From positions 186,001-250,000 of the forward strand of contig JAFLCB010000002.1 of NCBI GenBank assembly GCA_017302795.1: a stretch of 64,000 nt of DNA, written 5' to 3'. Within the stretch, counting starts at the first letter, position 1, and every line of letters begins with the position of its first letter. Source of the stretch: Deltaproteobacteria bacterium. GTDB taxonomy: Bacteria > Bdellovibrionota > Bdellovibrionia > Bdellovibrionales > JAMPXM01. Under the pieces are notes generated by a model, which was not told the DNA's origin, did no database searches, and worked only from the letters and a program-made list of their open reading frames with translations. Of this stretch, positions 8,236 to 16,781 are shown one piece after another. The position numbers were made by a program, and so were the translations under genes.

Positions 8236-9627
8236 TTGGCGGGCATTCGCTTCGGATCTATCAACACAGGGCTTCCGCCGAATATCGTCGATCAGTTGAT
8301 CGAGGCGGAGCGTATTCCTATGAAGCAGCTTGAAGCTCGCAAAATGAAATCCGAAGAAAAAATGAAGCTCGTTGAAGATCTGCAAACTAAAGTTGGCGAT
8401 ATCCGCAAAAATCTTGGTGAACTCGCTAACACTCGTGGCTTTACAGACGTGAAACTTACCTCTGGTGATCCAAGCGTCATTAGCGGAACAGTTGACCCGG
8501 CGTCGTACACGCCAGGTAATTGGAACATTGAAGTCATGCAGTTGGCACAAAAAGCCTCGGTGAAAACAAATGGCTTTCCCGACAAAGATAAAACTGAAAT
8601 TGGAATTGGTTATTTTCGATTTCAAACTCCAGACGGCAACAAAGACGTCTATATCAACAATAATAACAACACTCTTGAAGGCGCAGCCAAAGCCATCAAC
8701 CAAGCGGGTATCGGCGTGCGTGCAAGTGTGATCAACGATCGAAAAGATGTGGATAGCCCGTGGAAGCTTGTACTTTCCTCGGATGGTGTCGGTACAGATA
8801 AGTCGGTCGAGTATCCACGTCTTTATTTTTTAGATGGTGATCAGGACATGTACTTCGACAGTGAAGTCGAAGCTAAAAACGGAGTCGTTAAAGTCGATGG
8901 CTTTGAAATGGAAATTGGCGACAATGTTTTGAAAGATGTCATTCCCGGAGTGACACTTGAGCTCAAGCAAGCTTCGCCAGGGCGGGCCGTCAACCTTACG
9001 GTCAAGGAAGATTTGGAAGTTGTCAGCGGCAAGATCAAAGGTTTCGTCGATGCGTTGAACAGTGTTCTTGGGTTCATTCAAACTCAAAATAAAATGACGA
9101 AAGAGACCGACACCACCAAAACGTTAGGTGGCGATAGTATCTTGCGGTCTGTCGAATCTCGAGTGCGGCAAATGGTTCAGAATCCGCAGTATGGCCTAAA
9201 AGGAAGTGTCCGCTCGTTGAATCAATTGGGAATTACATTCAACCGCGCAGGTACGTTGGATTTTGATCAAAAGAAATTCAATGCAGCTTTGGCCGCTAAT
9301 CCAGAACACGTGCAGGAGTTTTTTGCGGGCGACGGGTTCTCGACGGGATTCATCGCAGCGGTTCGGCGTGAAGTGACAAATCTCACGAATCCTGGGTTTG
9401 GTCCGTTGAACAATCGCGCACGAGGGCTGAAGACACAAATCGATCAAATGGATCAGAGAATTGAACAAAAAGAACGGCAGCTCGTAAAGAAAGAAGAGCA
9501 ACTCCGAAACAAGTTCGCCAAGCTCGAAGAAACTATGTCCCGTATCAAGGGGCAGGGAGCGCAGGTTTCGGCAATCGCTAGCGGCGGATTTGGTGGCGGC
9601 GGAGGCGGCGGTGGATTTGGAGTTTAA
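8236..9627 (+). CDS. fliD: flagellar hook-associated protein 2 (filament cap)
   Basis: 463 residues from TTG 8236, chosen for its strong Shine-Dalgarno and because the product then begins AGIRFGS..GLPPNIVDQLI, a typical FliD N-terminus. The FliD_N region covers about residues 1-110 and FliD_C about 225-440. Coiled-coil segments near 20-60 and 395-440 are the terminal helices that pack into the cap base. FliD caps the growing flagellar filament and helps flagellin fold there. An unusual Gly-rich tail (residues about 450-463) follows the C-terminal coil and is absent from well-known FliD proteins. The gene precedes fliS, the usual arrangement. Confidence 0.95.
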   Translation: MAGIRFGSINTGLPPNIVDQLIEAERIPMKQLEARKMKSEEKMKLVEDLQTKVGDIRKNLGELANTRGFTDVKLTSGDPSVISGTVDPASYTPGNWNIEVMQLAQKASVKTNGFPDKDKTEIGIGYFRFQTPDGNKDVYINNNNNTLEGAAKAINQAGIGVRASVINDRKDVDSPWKLVLSSDGVGTDKSVEYPRLYFLDGDQDMYFDSEVEAKNGVVKVDGFEMEIGDNVLKDVIPGVTLELKQASPGRAVNLTVKEDLEVVSGKIKGFVDALNSVLGFIQTQNKMTKETDTTKTLGGDSILRSVESRVRQMVQNPQYGLKGSVRSLNQLGITFNRAGTLDFDQKKFNAALAANPEHVQEFFAGDGFSTGFIAAVRREVTNLTNPGFGPLNNRARGLKTQIDQMDQRIEQKERQLVKKEEQLRNKFAKLEETMSRIKGQGAQVSAIASGGFGGGGGGGGFGV

Positions 9628-9681
9628 AATTTTAAATACATTTAGTTCGAAGAACGTGAACGGGAACGGGACCAAACAAGA

Positions 9682-10077
9682 ATGAAAAACGCTTATCAGA
9701 AGTACAAAACGACGTCGATTCAAAGTGCAGGACGCGAAAAGCTGTTGTTGATGATGTACGAAGGTGCCATCAAATTTACGAAGCTTGGGATTCAAGCGGC
9801 GGAAGAGAAGCGGATTGCTGATCGTGGTATGAATATTGGGCGAGCGTACGACATTGTTATGGAGCTCAATAATACGCTTGATCATAGCGTCGGTGGCGAT
9901 ATCTCAAAAAATCTCGAGCAGTTGTATATGTACATCACTGAGCTCTACACAAAAGGCAATATTAGTGGCAGCCCCGAGCCCCTTCGCGAAGCATTGAAGC
10001 TTCTCGAAACCCTGTATGACGGGTGGCAAAAGGCAGTCGAACAATTGAAGAAAAACCAAGGCGAAAAAGTCGGCTAA
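9682..10077 (+). CDS. fliS: flagellin export chaperone FliS
   Basis: 131 residues, the normal FliS length, all helical. Recognisable features are the N-terminal NAYQKYKTTSIQSA segment, then LLLMMYEGAIKF and a helix bearing LNNTLD. FliS binds the C-terminal helix of flagellin in the cytosol and prevents early polymerisation before export. It follows fliD after a 54-base gap and has a GGGA-rich ribosome-binding region. Confidence 0.95.
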   Translation: MKNAYQKYKTTSIQSAGREKLLLMMYEGAIKFTKLGIQAAEEKRIADRGMNIGRAYDIVMELNNTLDHSVGGDISKNLEQLYMYITELYTKGNISGSPEPLREALKLLETLYDGWQKAVEQLKKNQGEKVG

Positions 10078-10104
10078 GCAGCCATCACGGTACCAGGAGG
10101 GTGC

Positions 10105-10563
10105 ATGCAGAATTCATCGGAAGGTTCTAACCAGGGCGCGGCGCAAAAATTGATGGAGCTCTTGGACGAGAAGAACCAGTATTTAGAACGCTTCTTCGAA
10201 CTCAATGAGTCGGAGCTGCTAAATTTTGCTGATGGATATTTCGATAACGTCGAATCCTTCTATCAAGCTCGAGAAAAAATCCTCGATATCGTTCGTTGTA
10301 TCGATGCATTGGTCGACGACGAGGTGGCCCTCATTTCTGAAGACGGCGTATCGCAGGCGATGCGCACAGAGATGAAAGATCTCATGGCGCAAAAGGATAA
10401 GCTTGCGAAGCAAATTCTTGCGCAGGACCTTCAAGTCCTCGCGGCCATCGAGACAGAGAAGTCCAATATCATTCGCGAATTGAAAAGTACCGGACAGAGC
10501 AGAAAAGCGGTTGCGGCTTATAGGTCTGGTCCAGCCGGTCGGCAAATCGACGAAGAAGTCTAG
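10105..10563 (+). CDS. FliT/FlgN-like small helical flagellar protein
   Basis: 152 residues, almost entirely helical and rich in Glu, Lys and Leu, with a coiled-coil look (residues about 15-140). Its position directly after fliS, behind a strong AGGAGGG ribosome-binding site, is where FliT or FlgN-type export chaperones are usually found. Sequence resemblance alone is weak, so the chaperone role comes from context. It is the last gene before the terminator at 10685. Confidence 0.65.
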   Translation: MQNSSEGSNQGAAQKLMELLDEKNQYLERFFELNESELLNFADGYFDNVESFYQAREKILDIVRCIDALVDDEVALISEDGVSQAMRTEMKDLMAQKDKLAKQILAQDLQVLAAIETEKSNIIRELKSTGQSRKAVAAYRSGPAGRQIDEEV

Positions 10564-10603
10564 GACCGTCAACGGTCCGACAGTTTGGAAACATCGAACT
10601 GTC
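10563..10603 (+). repeat. two tandem perfect inverted repeats upstream of the sigma-54 promoter
   Basis: GGACCGT (10563-10569) pairs perfectly with ACGGTCC (10572-10578). GACAGTT (10579-10585) pairs perfectly with AACTGTC (10597-10603) across 11 bases. Neither is followed by a T-run, so they are not terminators. They lie about 135-175 bases before the sigma-54 promoter at 10738, a usual distance for an enhancer-binding protein site. That role is inferred. Confidence 0.55.
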
Positions 10604-10684
10604 AAAACCGACGCTGTTTCTGGTGAACCGGATAGAGCGTCGACGAATGATCCTTGCGAGCACCTCTTAGCTCTCGTTCATTTC

Positions 10685-10716
10685 AAAAGACTCGACTTCG
10701 ATCGAGTCTTTTTTTT
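10685..10716 (+). terminator. intrinsic terminator after the fliD-fliS unit
   Basis: An 11-bp perfect stem, AAAAGACTCGA with TCGAGTCTTTT around a six-base loop, runs directly into a run of T (to 10716). It separates the fliD operon from the next one. Confidence 0.9.
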
Positions 10717-10737
10717 GACGTCATGAATCGAAATCGG

Positions 10738-10753
10738 TGGCACCCCCATTGCA
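10738..10753 (+). promoter_or_regulatory. sigma-54 (RpoN) promoter
   Basis: TGGCACCCCCATTGCA has the invariant GG (10739-10740) and GC (10751-10752) at the exact -24/-12 spacing and matches the RpoN consensus TGGCAC-N5-TTGCW completely. It lies 65 bases before the TPR gene at 10818 with nothing else between. Sigma-54 promoters need an enhancer-binding activator, for which the inverted repeats at 10563-10603 are candidate sites. Confidence 0.85.
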
Positions 10754-10817
10754 AACCTGAGAATGCAGAAGGTAGCAGATTTGCACTTCAGGATGAAAGT
10801 GCGAGAGGGGATCCAGG

Positions 10818-11858
10818 ATGGATATGCACTCACGAGAGCTTCAAAATGAAACACGATCGATCACGGTTCCGGGCCTTCAGACAAAAGTGCCGGTCGAGAG
10901 TTCTCTGCTTGTTCGTCCCATTGAGCGAGCGAGTGAAGCGATCAAAGAGTTTGATTCAGAGCTTGTGACCGCGTGGACTCAACACGCCACGGTACTAATC
11001 AAACACCGGGAATTCAAAACCGCCCACACGTTACTGCGGCACTCACTGGCTAAGGAACCACGAAATATTCCTGCGATTTCGCTTTTGGCGATTTGCCTAG
11101 AGAAGTCAGAAAAATGGGAAGAAGCCGTCAAGTGTCGTCGTGCACTCGTCCGGCTAAGTCCGACGGTAGAAAATAGAATCGACCTCGCGAACCTTTACTA
11201 TGCGCTTGAGGACGACAACCAAGCGCTCCTCTCATATCAAGAAATTCTTCACAGTGATGTCATCCCCGAGACTCGGGCGTTTGAGATCTTTAAAAACATG
11301 GGAAACATACTAGTTCGAAAAGGCGATTTTGAGGCCGCAGAGGATTGCTACAATCGCGCCTTTCTTGTCGACTCAAAATCGGATGCGTTGCTTGTGAACT
11401 TCGGGACGTTGGAAATCAATCGAGACAACTTGGAAGCGGCAACCGAACGCTTCCGCTCGGCTTTACTCATCAACGACCGAAACGATCGAGCGTGGGTCGG
11501 TTTGGCCTTGGCACACCGCTCGCGTGGCGACTTTGAGCTTTCTTGGGCAAATCTCGAACGAGCTCTTGATTTGAATCCGGAAAACCGAACCGCATTGAAA
11601 CTGTTGGTCGAATGGGGCGTTCGAGACGGCCGAGTTCAAGCTGCGAGCCTGCGCTTAGAAAGTTACTTGGCTCTTGACGGTGAAGACGCAGAGATGGCGT
11701 TTGCATTTGCCAAATGCCTTACGTTGACCGGGCATTTCAATGAAGCGCTGCTTGAATGCGAACGCGTCGTAGCACTCGACCCCGAGCAGGAGGAAGCGCT
11801 CCGATTGCGCCGGGTTTTGGCTGAACGCATAGTTTCAGAAAGCGAAACGCCGGCGTGA
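10818..11858 (+). CDS. TPR repeat protein, first gene of the sigma-54 operon
   Basis: 346 residues built largely of tetratricopeptide repeats from about residue 45 to 335. Typical helix pairs include KTAHTLLRHSLAKEPRN, FEAAEDCYNRAFLVD and LSWANLERALDLNPEN. There is no signal peptide, so it acts in the cytosol as a protein-binding scaffold. The start ATG 10818 follows a GGGATCCAGG ribosome-binding region. It is the first gene after the RpoN promoter and its stop overlaps the next start. TPR proteins commonly accompany glycosyltransferases in flagellin and surface glycosylation loci; a role in presenting the acceptor protein is plausible but inferred. Confidence 0.85.
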   Translation: MDMHSRELQNETRSITVPGLQTKVPVESSLLVRPIERASEAIKEFDSELVTAWTQHATVLIKHREFKTAHTLLRHSLAKEPRNIPAISLLAICLEKSEKWEEAVKCRRALVRLSPTVENRIDLANLYYALEDDNQALLSYQEILHSDVIPETRAFEIFKNMGNILVRKGDFEAAEDCYNRAFLVDSKSDALLVNFGTLEINRDNLEAATERFRSALLINDRNDRAWVGLALAHRSRGDFELSWANLERALDLNPENRTALKLLVEWGVRDGRVQAASLRLESYLALDGEDAEMAFAFAKCLTLTGHFNEALLECERVVALDPEQEEALRLRRVLAERIVSESETPA

Positions 11859-12508
11859 ATACACATATCGAGCGAAGCCGGAACGGGCACGAAGTACTTC
11901 ACGTCGACGGCAAGGCTACGGCTTCGACAATTGATCCTGTAAAAGAAGCGACGGCATGGATTGCCTCAACCTTTTCCTTTTCCGCTATGGAGAATGACGA
12001 AACGCTTGTCGTGATTGGTGCGGGCTCTGGCTATCATATTGAGGCTCTTCGGGAGCACACGCTGAAAAAAATCGTCGTGATCGACACTTGCCCCGCTTCA
12101 ATTGAATTCGTACAGCGCCGGTTGTTTCGACTCAACCAGATCAGTTACATTGAGTTGAAACGCGGAACGACTTTTACGGAGTTCTTCCAGCGAAACGATG
12201 TTGTTGAATGGGTCTTTGAGCCATTCACACTTCTACGCCACCGGTCGTCGATCGTTCGCAATCCAGATCTTTCAAAAGTGGAAGAATGCCTCGTAGGCAG
12301 GTCCATTGAAGCCTTTCGCGCGCAATTAGAAGCTCGTCCCTCAATTGCTTCGGCCCTTAATTATGGCCGCCTCAAAAAATTGGCAGAAGTGAAGCTGTCC
12401 ACCAACGGATTAGTTTCCGTTCGAGATCTTACTTCGGTATGGGAAGTTTCGTCGGAGCCCTCGAATGAACGACGTCTACTTCGGGTGCTCGAGGAGCTTG
12501 TACGATGA
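11855..12508 (+). CDS. Rossmann-fold protein resembling the N-terminal part of MAF flagellin glycosyltransferases
   Basis: 217 residues from GTG 11855 (overlap GTGA with the TPR gene). The central segment has a nucleotide- or cofactor-binding style VVIGAGSGYHIEAL (residues about 49-62) followed by KIVVIDTCPASIEFV. This pattern is characteristic of the region before the catalytic domain in motility accessory factor (MAF/DUF115) proteins. The catalytic domain itself is missing, as the protein is less than half the family's length. It may be a stand-alone partner of the glycosyltransferases that follow. The assignment rests on motif resemblance and on the flagellar context. Confidence 0.55.
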   Translation: MNTHIERSRNGHEVLHVDGKATASTIDPVKEATAWIASTFSFSAMENDETLVVIGAGSGYHIEALREHTLKKIVVIDTCPASIEFVQRRLFRLNQISYIELKRGTTFTEFFQRNDVVEWVFEPFTLLRHRSSIVRNPDLSKVEECLVGRSIEAFRAQLEARPSIASALNYGRLKKLAEVKLSTNGLVSVRDLTSVWEVSSEPSNERRLLRVLEELVR

Positions 12509-14262
12509 AGATCTTGGTCGTGAATCTCTTGCGTCTCGGTGATGTGATTTCGATGGCGCCTGCATTGAAAGCGCTTAGAATGGCGCAGCCAAACGCACAA
12601 ATAGATCTCCTCGTGAACGCTGGAGTTGAGACGGTAACGCCAATTATTCCTGGGATCAGTCAAGTTCATGTATTCGAGCGCACTCGAATGCAGTCAGCCC
12701 TCGTGGATGGAAGTCGACCCATGTTCGAATCCTTTGATGTGCTAGGGCGTTTGGTCGAGCGTCTTTCAGAGGAAAAGTATGATGTTCTATATAACTTTAC
12801 CCACAATCGGCTGTCCGGTTGGCTTTGCGGTTTGATTCCGGCTGGTAAGAAAATCGGCTTAGCGCTGGATGGGGCGGGCGGTGTTTCGTTCGGTTCCGCG
12901 TGGTTTCGCCATCTCAATCAACAAGTCGATTTCGAAGAAGCGCAATGCTTTCATCATTCGGACGTTTTCTTTGCAGCGGTGGGCGGGTTGGCTGTGCAAC
13001 GTGAGCAAGCACTTTCCGACCGTCGAGTGCTTGATGGCGTCCTGTGTGAGACGACCAAAGGGCGTTCAGAGGCAACCGTCCTTTTAAAAAGCGTGTCAGC
13101 GACGATGACCGGGGAACGTTCGCCATTGGTCCTCATGCAGATTTCAACCAGTGATCGAAAGAAAGAATGGGGTGACCAACAGTTTCGAACGTTGGCGCGC
13201 CATCTGTTAAATCGGCACAGCAACGCGACCATCTTTGTTCTTGGAGCAAGCAGCGAGGAAACGAGAATTCAAAACTTCTGCCGATCCGTCGAGAGCGATC
13301 AAGATCGCTTGATTCCAGCTATTTGCTCGCTGGAGGCGGTTGTCAGTCTCCTGGAGAGTGCTGACGTGCTGATCACGGGTGATACGTCGATCAAACATAT
13401 AGCTTCAGCGAGTACTGCTCGGGTGATTGAGCTTGCAGTTGGTAGTTCGGATCCATTTCGTACCGGGCCTTGGAAGTCAGGAGATGTCGTGATCGCCGGT
13501 CGCGAGGCTTGTCGGCCATGTGGACACTCGGAAGGGTGTCATCGTGAATCACACTTTTGTGCAACTGCCATCGATGTCGAAGAAGTTGCGGTCATTGTGG
13601 ACTCTTATATTTTGGAGCCCGAGACTGTTGCGAAAGCACGTGCAAGCATCGTTGAAAAGTTTGACGTATTTGTTGTCGATCGAAGTGAAGGCCTTGTGCA
13701 ACTGAACCGTCTGAACGGGCCAGGCGTCAAGCACGGCGCGTCCGATCGTGAGATTGCCGTCAGTGTCGAAAGAACTGCGCGCAGACTTATTCTGGAATCA
13801 AAAGACGGCCGGCTTGATCGAATGACGATGGGCTCAGAAATCCGCTTTGCTTACTTAGCAATCAAACAGAAATTTCCGCACTCGGCCGTCTTGGATTTTC
13901 GCCATTCGTTAAACTCGGCTGATATCACATTGAGGCACTCCGATGGAATGGTGCGGTCGCTTCGGTTGCAACTAGATCGCGTGAAGGAGTCAATTCAAGA
14001 TCCGAAGCGTCTTCATGAATTGGTTTCGTCGATCGCAGTTATGCGCAGCCGACTTGGAGCAAGCCCCTGGACGGCATTCATTGTCGAGCCGCTCTTGAGT
14101 GTCTTGGAAGATGATAGGTCGGCGCCGTTCACGCGCTATCGGAGGCTTGCCGACACGGTCGGTGATCTGGAGCTACGAATTGAAATGGCGCTCAAGCTGA
14201 TTCGCGGCCTCGAAATTGAAATCGAAAATGAATTGGAAAGTGATTTAGACAACGAATTGTAG
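12505..14262 (+). CDS. GT9 (heptosyltransferase-like) glycosyltransferase with C-terminal extension
   Basis: 585 residues. The N-terminus ILVVNLLRLGDVISMAPAL is the classic GT9 start, and the second half of the fold carries VLITGDTSIKHIASA, the GT9 sugar-nucleotide region. A small Cys/His cluster (CRPCGHSEGCH) follows near residue 340, where other GT9 enzymes have a similar CxPC loop. GT9 proteins are usually about 350 residues; here some 210 extra residues follow, largely helical and of unknown function. The gene overlaps the previous one by ATGA. GT9 enzymes usually build lipopolysaccharide core, but the operon context suggests glycosylation linked to flagella or the cell surface. Confidence 0.85.
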   Translation: MKILVVNLLRLGDVISMAPALKALRMAQPNAQIDLLVNAGVETVTPIIPGISQVHVFERTRMQSALVDGSRPMFESFDVLGRLVERLSEEKYDVLYNFTHNRLSGWLCGLIPAGKKIGLALDGAGGVSFGSAWFRHLNQQVDFEEAQCFHHSDVFFAAVGGLAVQREQALSDRRVLDGVLCETTKGRSEATVLLKSVSATMTGERSPLVLMQISTSDRKKEWGDQQFRTLARHLLNRHSNATIFVLGASSEETRIQNFCRSVESDQDRLIPAICSLEAVVSLLESADVLITGDTSIKHIASASTARVIELAVGSSDPFRTGPWKSGDVVIAGREACRPCGHSEGCHRESHFCATAIDVEEVAVIVDSYILEPETVAKARASIVEKFDVFVVDRSEGLVQLNRLNGPGVKHGASDREIAVSVERTARRLILESKDGRLDRMTMGSEIRFAYLAIKQKFPHSAVLDFRHSLNSADITLRHSDGMVRSLRLQLDRVKESIQDPKRLHELVSSIAVMRSRLGASPWTAFIVEPLLSVLEDDRSAPFTRYRRLADTVGDLELRIEMALKLIRGLEIEIENELESDLDNEL

Positions 14263-14290
14263 GACTGAATTTTTTCACTGGGAGACATTG

Positions 14291-14590
14291 ATGAAAAACA
14301 CTCAAAGTAAGTTTAATGCAGGTGGTGCTGCGATTGCGGTTCCTGTGACGGGTATGCCACCCAGCGCTTTAAGCAATGACTATAGCGGCAGTGTTTCTGC
14401 CGGTGAAGCAGCGGCGAACGCCCAGCTGGATCTGCTTGCGCGGTTAACCGAGGCTTCAGCCTTCATTCGTTCTGAAGCCGAGCAAATTAAAACAATTGGC
14501 CTGACAGATCGTTCAGTCAGACTTTTGCGAATTCTCGGAGAGGCCGTTGAAGAACAACGTCTCGGATTAGACGCGGAGCAAATGAAGTGA
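14291..14590 (+). CDS. small protein of unknown function between two glycosyltransferases
   Basis: 99 residues from ATG 14291, behind a GGGAGA ribosome-binding site. TTG at 14288 is also in frame but less likely. The N-terminal half is low-complexity and rich in Ala, Gly and Ser; the C-terminal half is a charged helix. There is no signal peptide and I recognise no family. Its stop overlaps the next gene's GTG start by four bases, so it is translated in step with the second glycosyltransferase. It could be an acceptor or regulatory subunit. Confidence 0.65.
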   Translation: MKNTQSKFNAGGAAIAVPVTGMPPSALSNDYSGSVSAGEAAANAQLDLLARLTEASAFIRSEAEQIKTIGLTDRSVRLLRILGEAVEEQRLGLDAEQMK

Positions 14591-16161
14591 AAATTCTTGT
14601 TCTTCAACTAGCAAGACTGGGCGACGTCTTTCAGACGTGGCCAGCTTTACGATCATTGAATCGAGCCGGGGCGGAAGTTCATCTTCTTGTTCGGCCTAGA
14701 TTTAAAGCGGCGACCAAAGGGCTGAAGGCTGTCCATCAAGTCCACGAGTTCAAAACAGACGAGGTTCTGGGGCCGGTTTTGAAACAAGGCAAGTCAGGTA
14801 TCGTAGGGTCAATGGCGGCTCTTGACCAACTGCTGGCGAAACTTGACGCCCACAAGTTCGACCGAATTATTAACTTATCTTTCTCGCCTCTTTCCTCCTG
14901 GATCACCTATGACCTCGAGATGCGATCCTTCCTTCGTGGGAAAGCTGCTATGAGCGTTGGTTATACGAGGCATGCAGACGGATCGCTGGCGATCCCAGAC
15001 GACGCATCCGCTTACTTCTTTGCGCAGGTTGGCTCGCGAAGTTCGGCATTTCCTGGCGAAGCACTCAATCGAATTCCACTCCCTCGATTGTTTTCGACGA
15101 TTGCATCTGCTGCTGTTCCGGGGTCGGAACTGAAGACTGAAGATTGGTGTGGCCCTGAAAACGAAGTTCGTCTTCCTGAGGCTCTGATCCCACGAGGAAG
15201 ATTTGTGGCAATCCATATCGGCGCAAGCACTGCAGACAAAACTTTGGATGCATCAAGCTGGTCCGAGATCATTCAGCGTCTTCATGGAAAAGTTAATTCA
15301 GATTTTGTCCTACTTGGTTCGTCGGAAGAACGGGAAAAGAGCGAAGAAATTTATAATCGGGCTCTTCAAGCGGGCCTGTCTCCGCGGCACATTGCGAATG
15401 CAGTCGGATGTACAAACGTTGAGGAGCTATTTCCGATTCTCAGGCGCGCCGAAGTTTTGATAGCAGGCGATAGTGCACTGATTCATGTCGCGTCGCTTGT
15501 TGGTACCAAGGTGTTGAATCTTTCCTCTCGATCAGTTTCTCATTGGGAGACCGGCCCGTTATCGTCCGGCAGTCGAATTATTGTTTACGGGGGTGCCGCG
15601 CCTACAATCGATATTGTGATTCAAGAGGCTGTCGCAATGATGGCTGGCGAATCAAAGACGGCGGCCGATCGGACAGTTAAAAGTCCCCTTGAAGAGATCC
15701 CAACGGTCACGACGGATGCCCATTCTGATTTTCTTTGGAGCTTTGTATCGGGCCTTTACATGGGAACCTCGTTCGGAATTCCGGAGGACTCCAAGTTTGC
15801 ACAAGCCGTGGAACAGTGGTTAGAGATTTCAGATGTCGAGCTAAGCCAATTAGAGGCGCTGTCGGCGATTTTCGCTCGCGCTGGAGATCATGACAATGAC
15901 GACGACGGAAAACGTCAGTCGGTAAAGACGATCGCCTCCGTTTTGAATCGGGTCGATGATCTCGCGAATTTAATCGTCGGTGCAGAGCCACGCTTGGCGC
16001 CTCTCGCGCGGTGGTTAAGCACGGAAAAATTGCGTTTGGGACCGCAGGCTCAGGCCGAGCTCGTGCAAAAGTACCTCGAAATCAATTTGCAGTTGCGCAC
16101 GGTGCTTGCGCGAATCAAGGAAACTGGGGAGGCGCATGATCGATTCGAATTGGGACTCTGA
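14587..16161 (+). CDS. second GT9 glycosyltransferase with C-terminal extension
   Basis: 524 residues from GTG 14587, with the same ILVLQLARLGDVFQTWPAL opening as the upstream GT9 protein and the matching VLIAGDSALIHVASL region near residue 295. Like its neighbour it carries about 170 additional residues past the normal end of the GT9 fold, mainly helical. The two are probably old paralogues with divergent specificity. Here the Cys/His cluster seen in the first enzyme is missing. It probably adds one sugar in the pathway encoded by this operon; donor and acceptor are unknown. Confidence 0.85.
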   Translation: MKILVLQLARLGDVFQTWPALRSLNRAGAEVHLLVRPRFKAATKGLKAVHQVHEFKTDEVLGPVLKQGKSGIVGSMAALDQLLAKLDAHKFDRIINLSFSPLSSWITYDLEMRSFLRGKAAMSVGYTRHADGSLAIPDDASAYFFAQVGSRSSAFPGEALNRIPLPRLFSTIASAAVPGSELKTEDWCGPENEVRLPEALIPRGRFVAIHIGASTADKTLDASSWSEIIQRLHGKVNSDFVLLGSSEEREKSEEIYNRALQAGLSPRHIANAVGCTNVEELFPILRRAEVLIAGDSALIHVASLVGTKVLNLSSRSVSHWETGPLSSGSRIIVYGGAAPTIDIVIQEAVAMMAGESKTAADRTVKSPLEEIPTVTTDAHSDFLWSFVSGLYMGTSFGIPEDSKFAQAVEQWLEISDVELSQLEALSAIFARAGDHDNDDDGKRQSVKTIASVLNRVDDLANLIVGAEPRLAPLARWLSTEKLRLGPQAQAELVQKYLEINLQLRTVLARIKETGEAHDRFELGL

Positions 16162-16750
16162 CCAGGTGGAGTCGCAGTTTGTCGGCTGCGAAACCGTCAG
16201 AGACGTAATTATTTTTCTAGAATCGCAAGCCGCAGCTCGCGGAGAAGTGATTTGTGAAATTCGTTTGAACGGGCATCTGCTTCAAGAGGAGGACGAAACC
16301 CGTTATGCCAATGATCCTCGATCGGCGATCAGAGCACTTTCCATTCGTTGTGACCGGCCGGAACACCTCATCGGGCAGGCCTTGAAATCTGCACTTAGCT
16401 TTATTCCTTTGCTGACCCAAGCGACAACTGAAACTGCAAAGCTCTTTCGAGAAGGCGAAATTCATAAAGCCTCTGAGCAGTTCAATGAAGCGCTGCAGGG
16501 CTGTCAGTGGTTTGTCGAGACGGTCCATTCTGCACGTGGAGCAGCTTCAGGTATGGGCACGGCCGTTACGAGCGCGGAACGCTGGCATGAGGCGGAAAAG
16601 TTACTTTTCCGAGTGGTTCGAGAATTAACCGAGACTTTCGACCGGAAAGACTATGTTTTAACGGCAGATGTCTTGGAATACGAGTTAACAGCCGCAATTG
16701 AAATGTGGCAGCCAGTCCTACAAAACGAGTCGTCGCGCCGTCCTGTTTGA
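16136..16750 (+). CDS. protein of unknown function in the glycosylation operon
   Basis: 204 residues from ATG 16136, chosen because GGGGAGG lies just before it; the reading frame is open further upstream. It overlaps the end of the second GT9 gene by 26 bases. The N-terminal 75 residues look like a small alpha/beta domain and the rest is helical. There is no signal peptide and no family I recognise. It sits between the glycosyltransferases and the histidine kinase, so it may link the two halves of the operon. Confidence 0.65.
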   Translation: MIDSNWDSDQVESQFVGCETVRDVIIFLESQAAARGEVICEIRLNGHLLQEEDETRYANDPRSAIRALSIRCDRPEHLIGQALKSALSFIPLLTQATTETAKLFREGEIHKASEQFNEALQGCQWFVETVHSARGAASGMGTAVTSAERWHEAEKLLFRVVRELTETFDRKDYVLTADVLEYELTAAIEMWQPVLQNESSRRPV

Positions 16751-16781
16751 CCGACCCTCAATCTGCGCCCAACATAGGATT

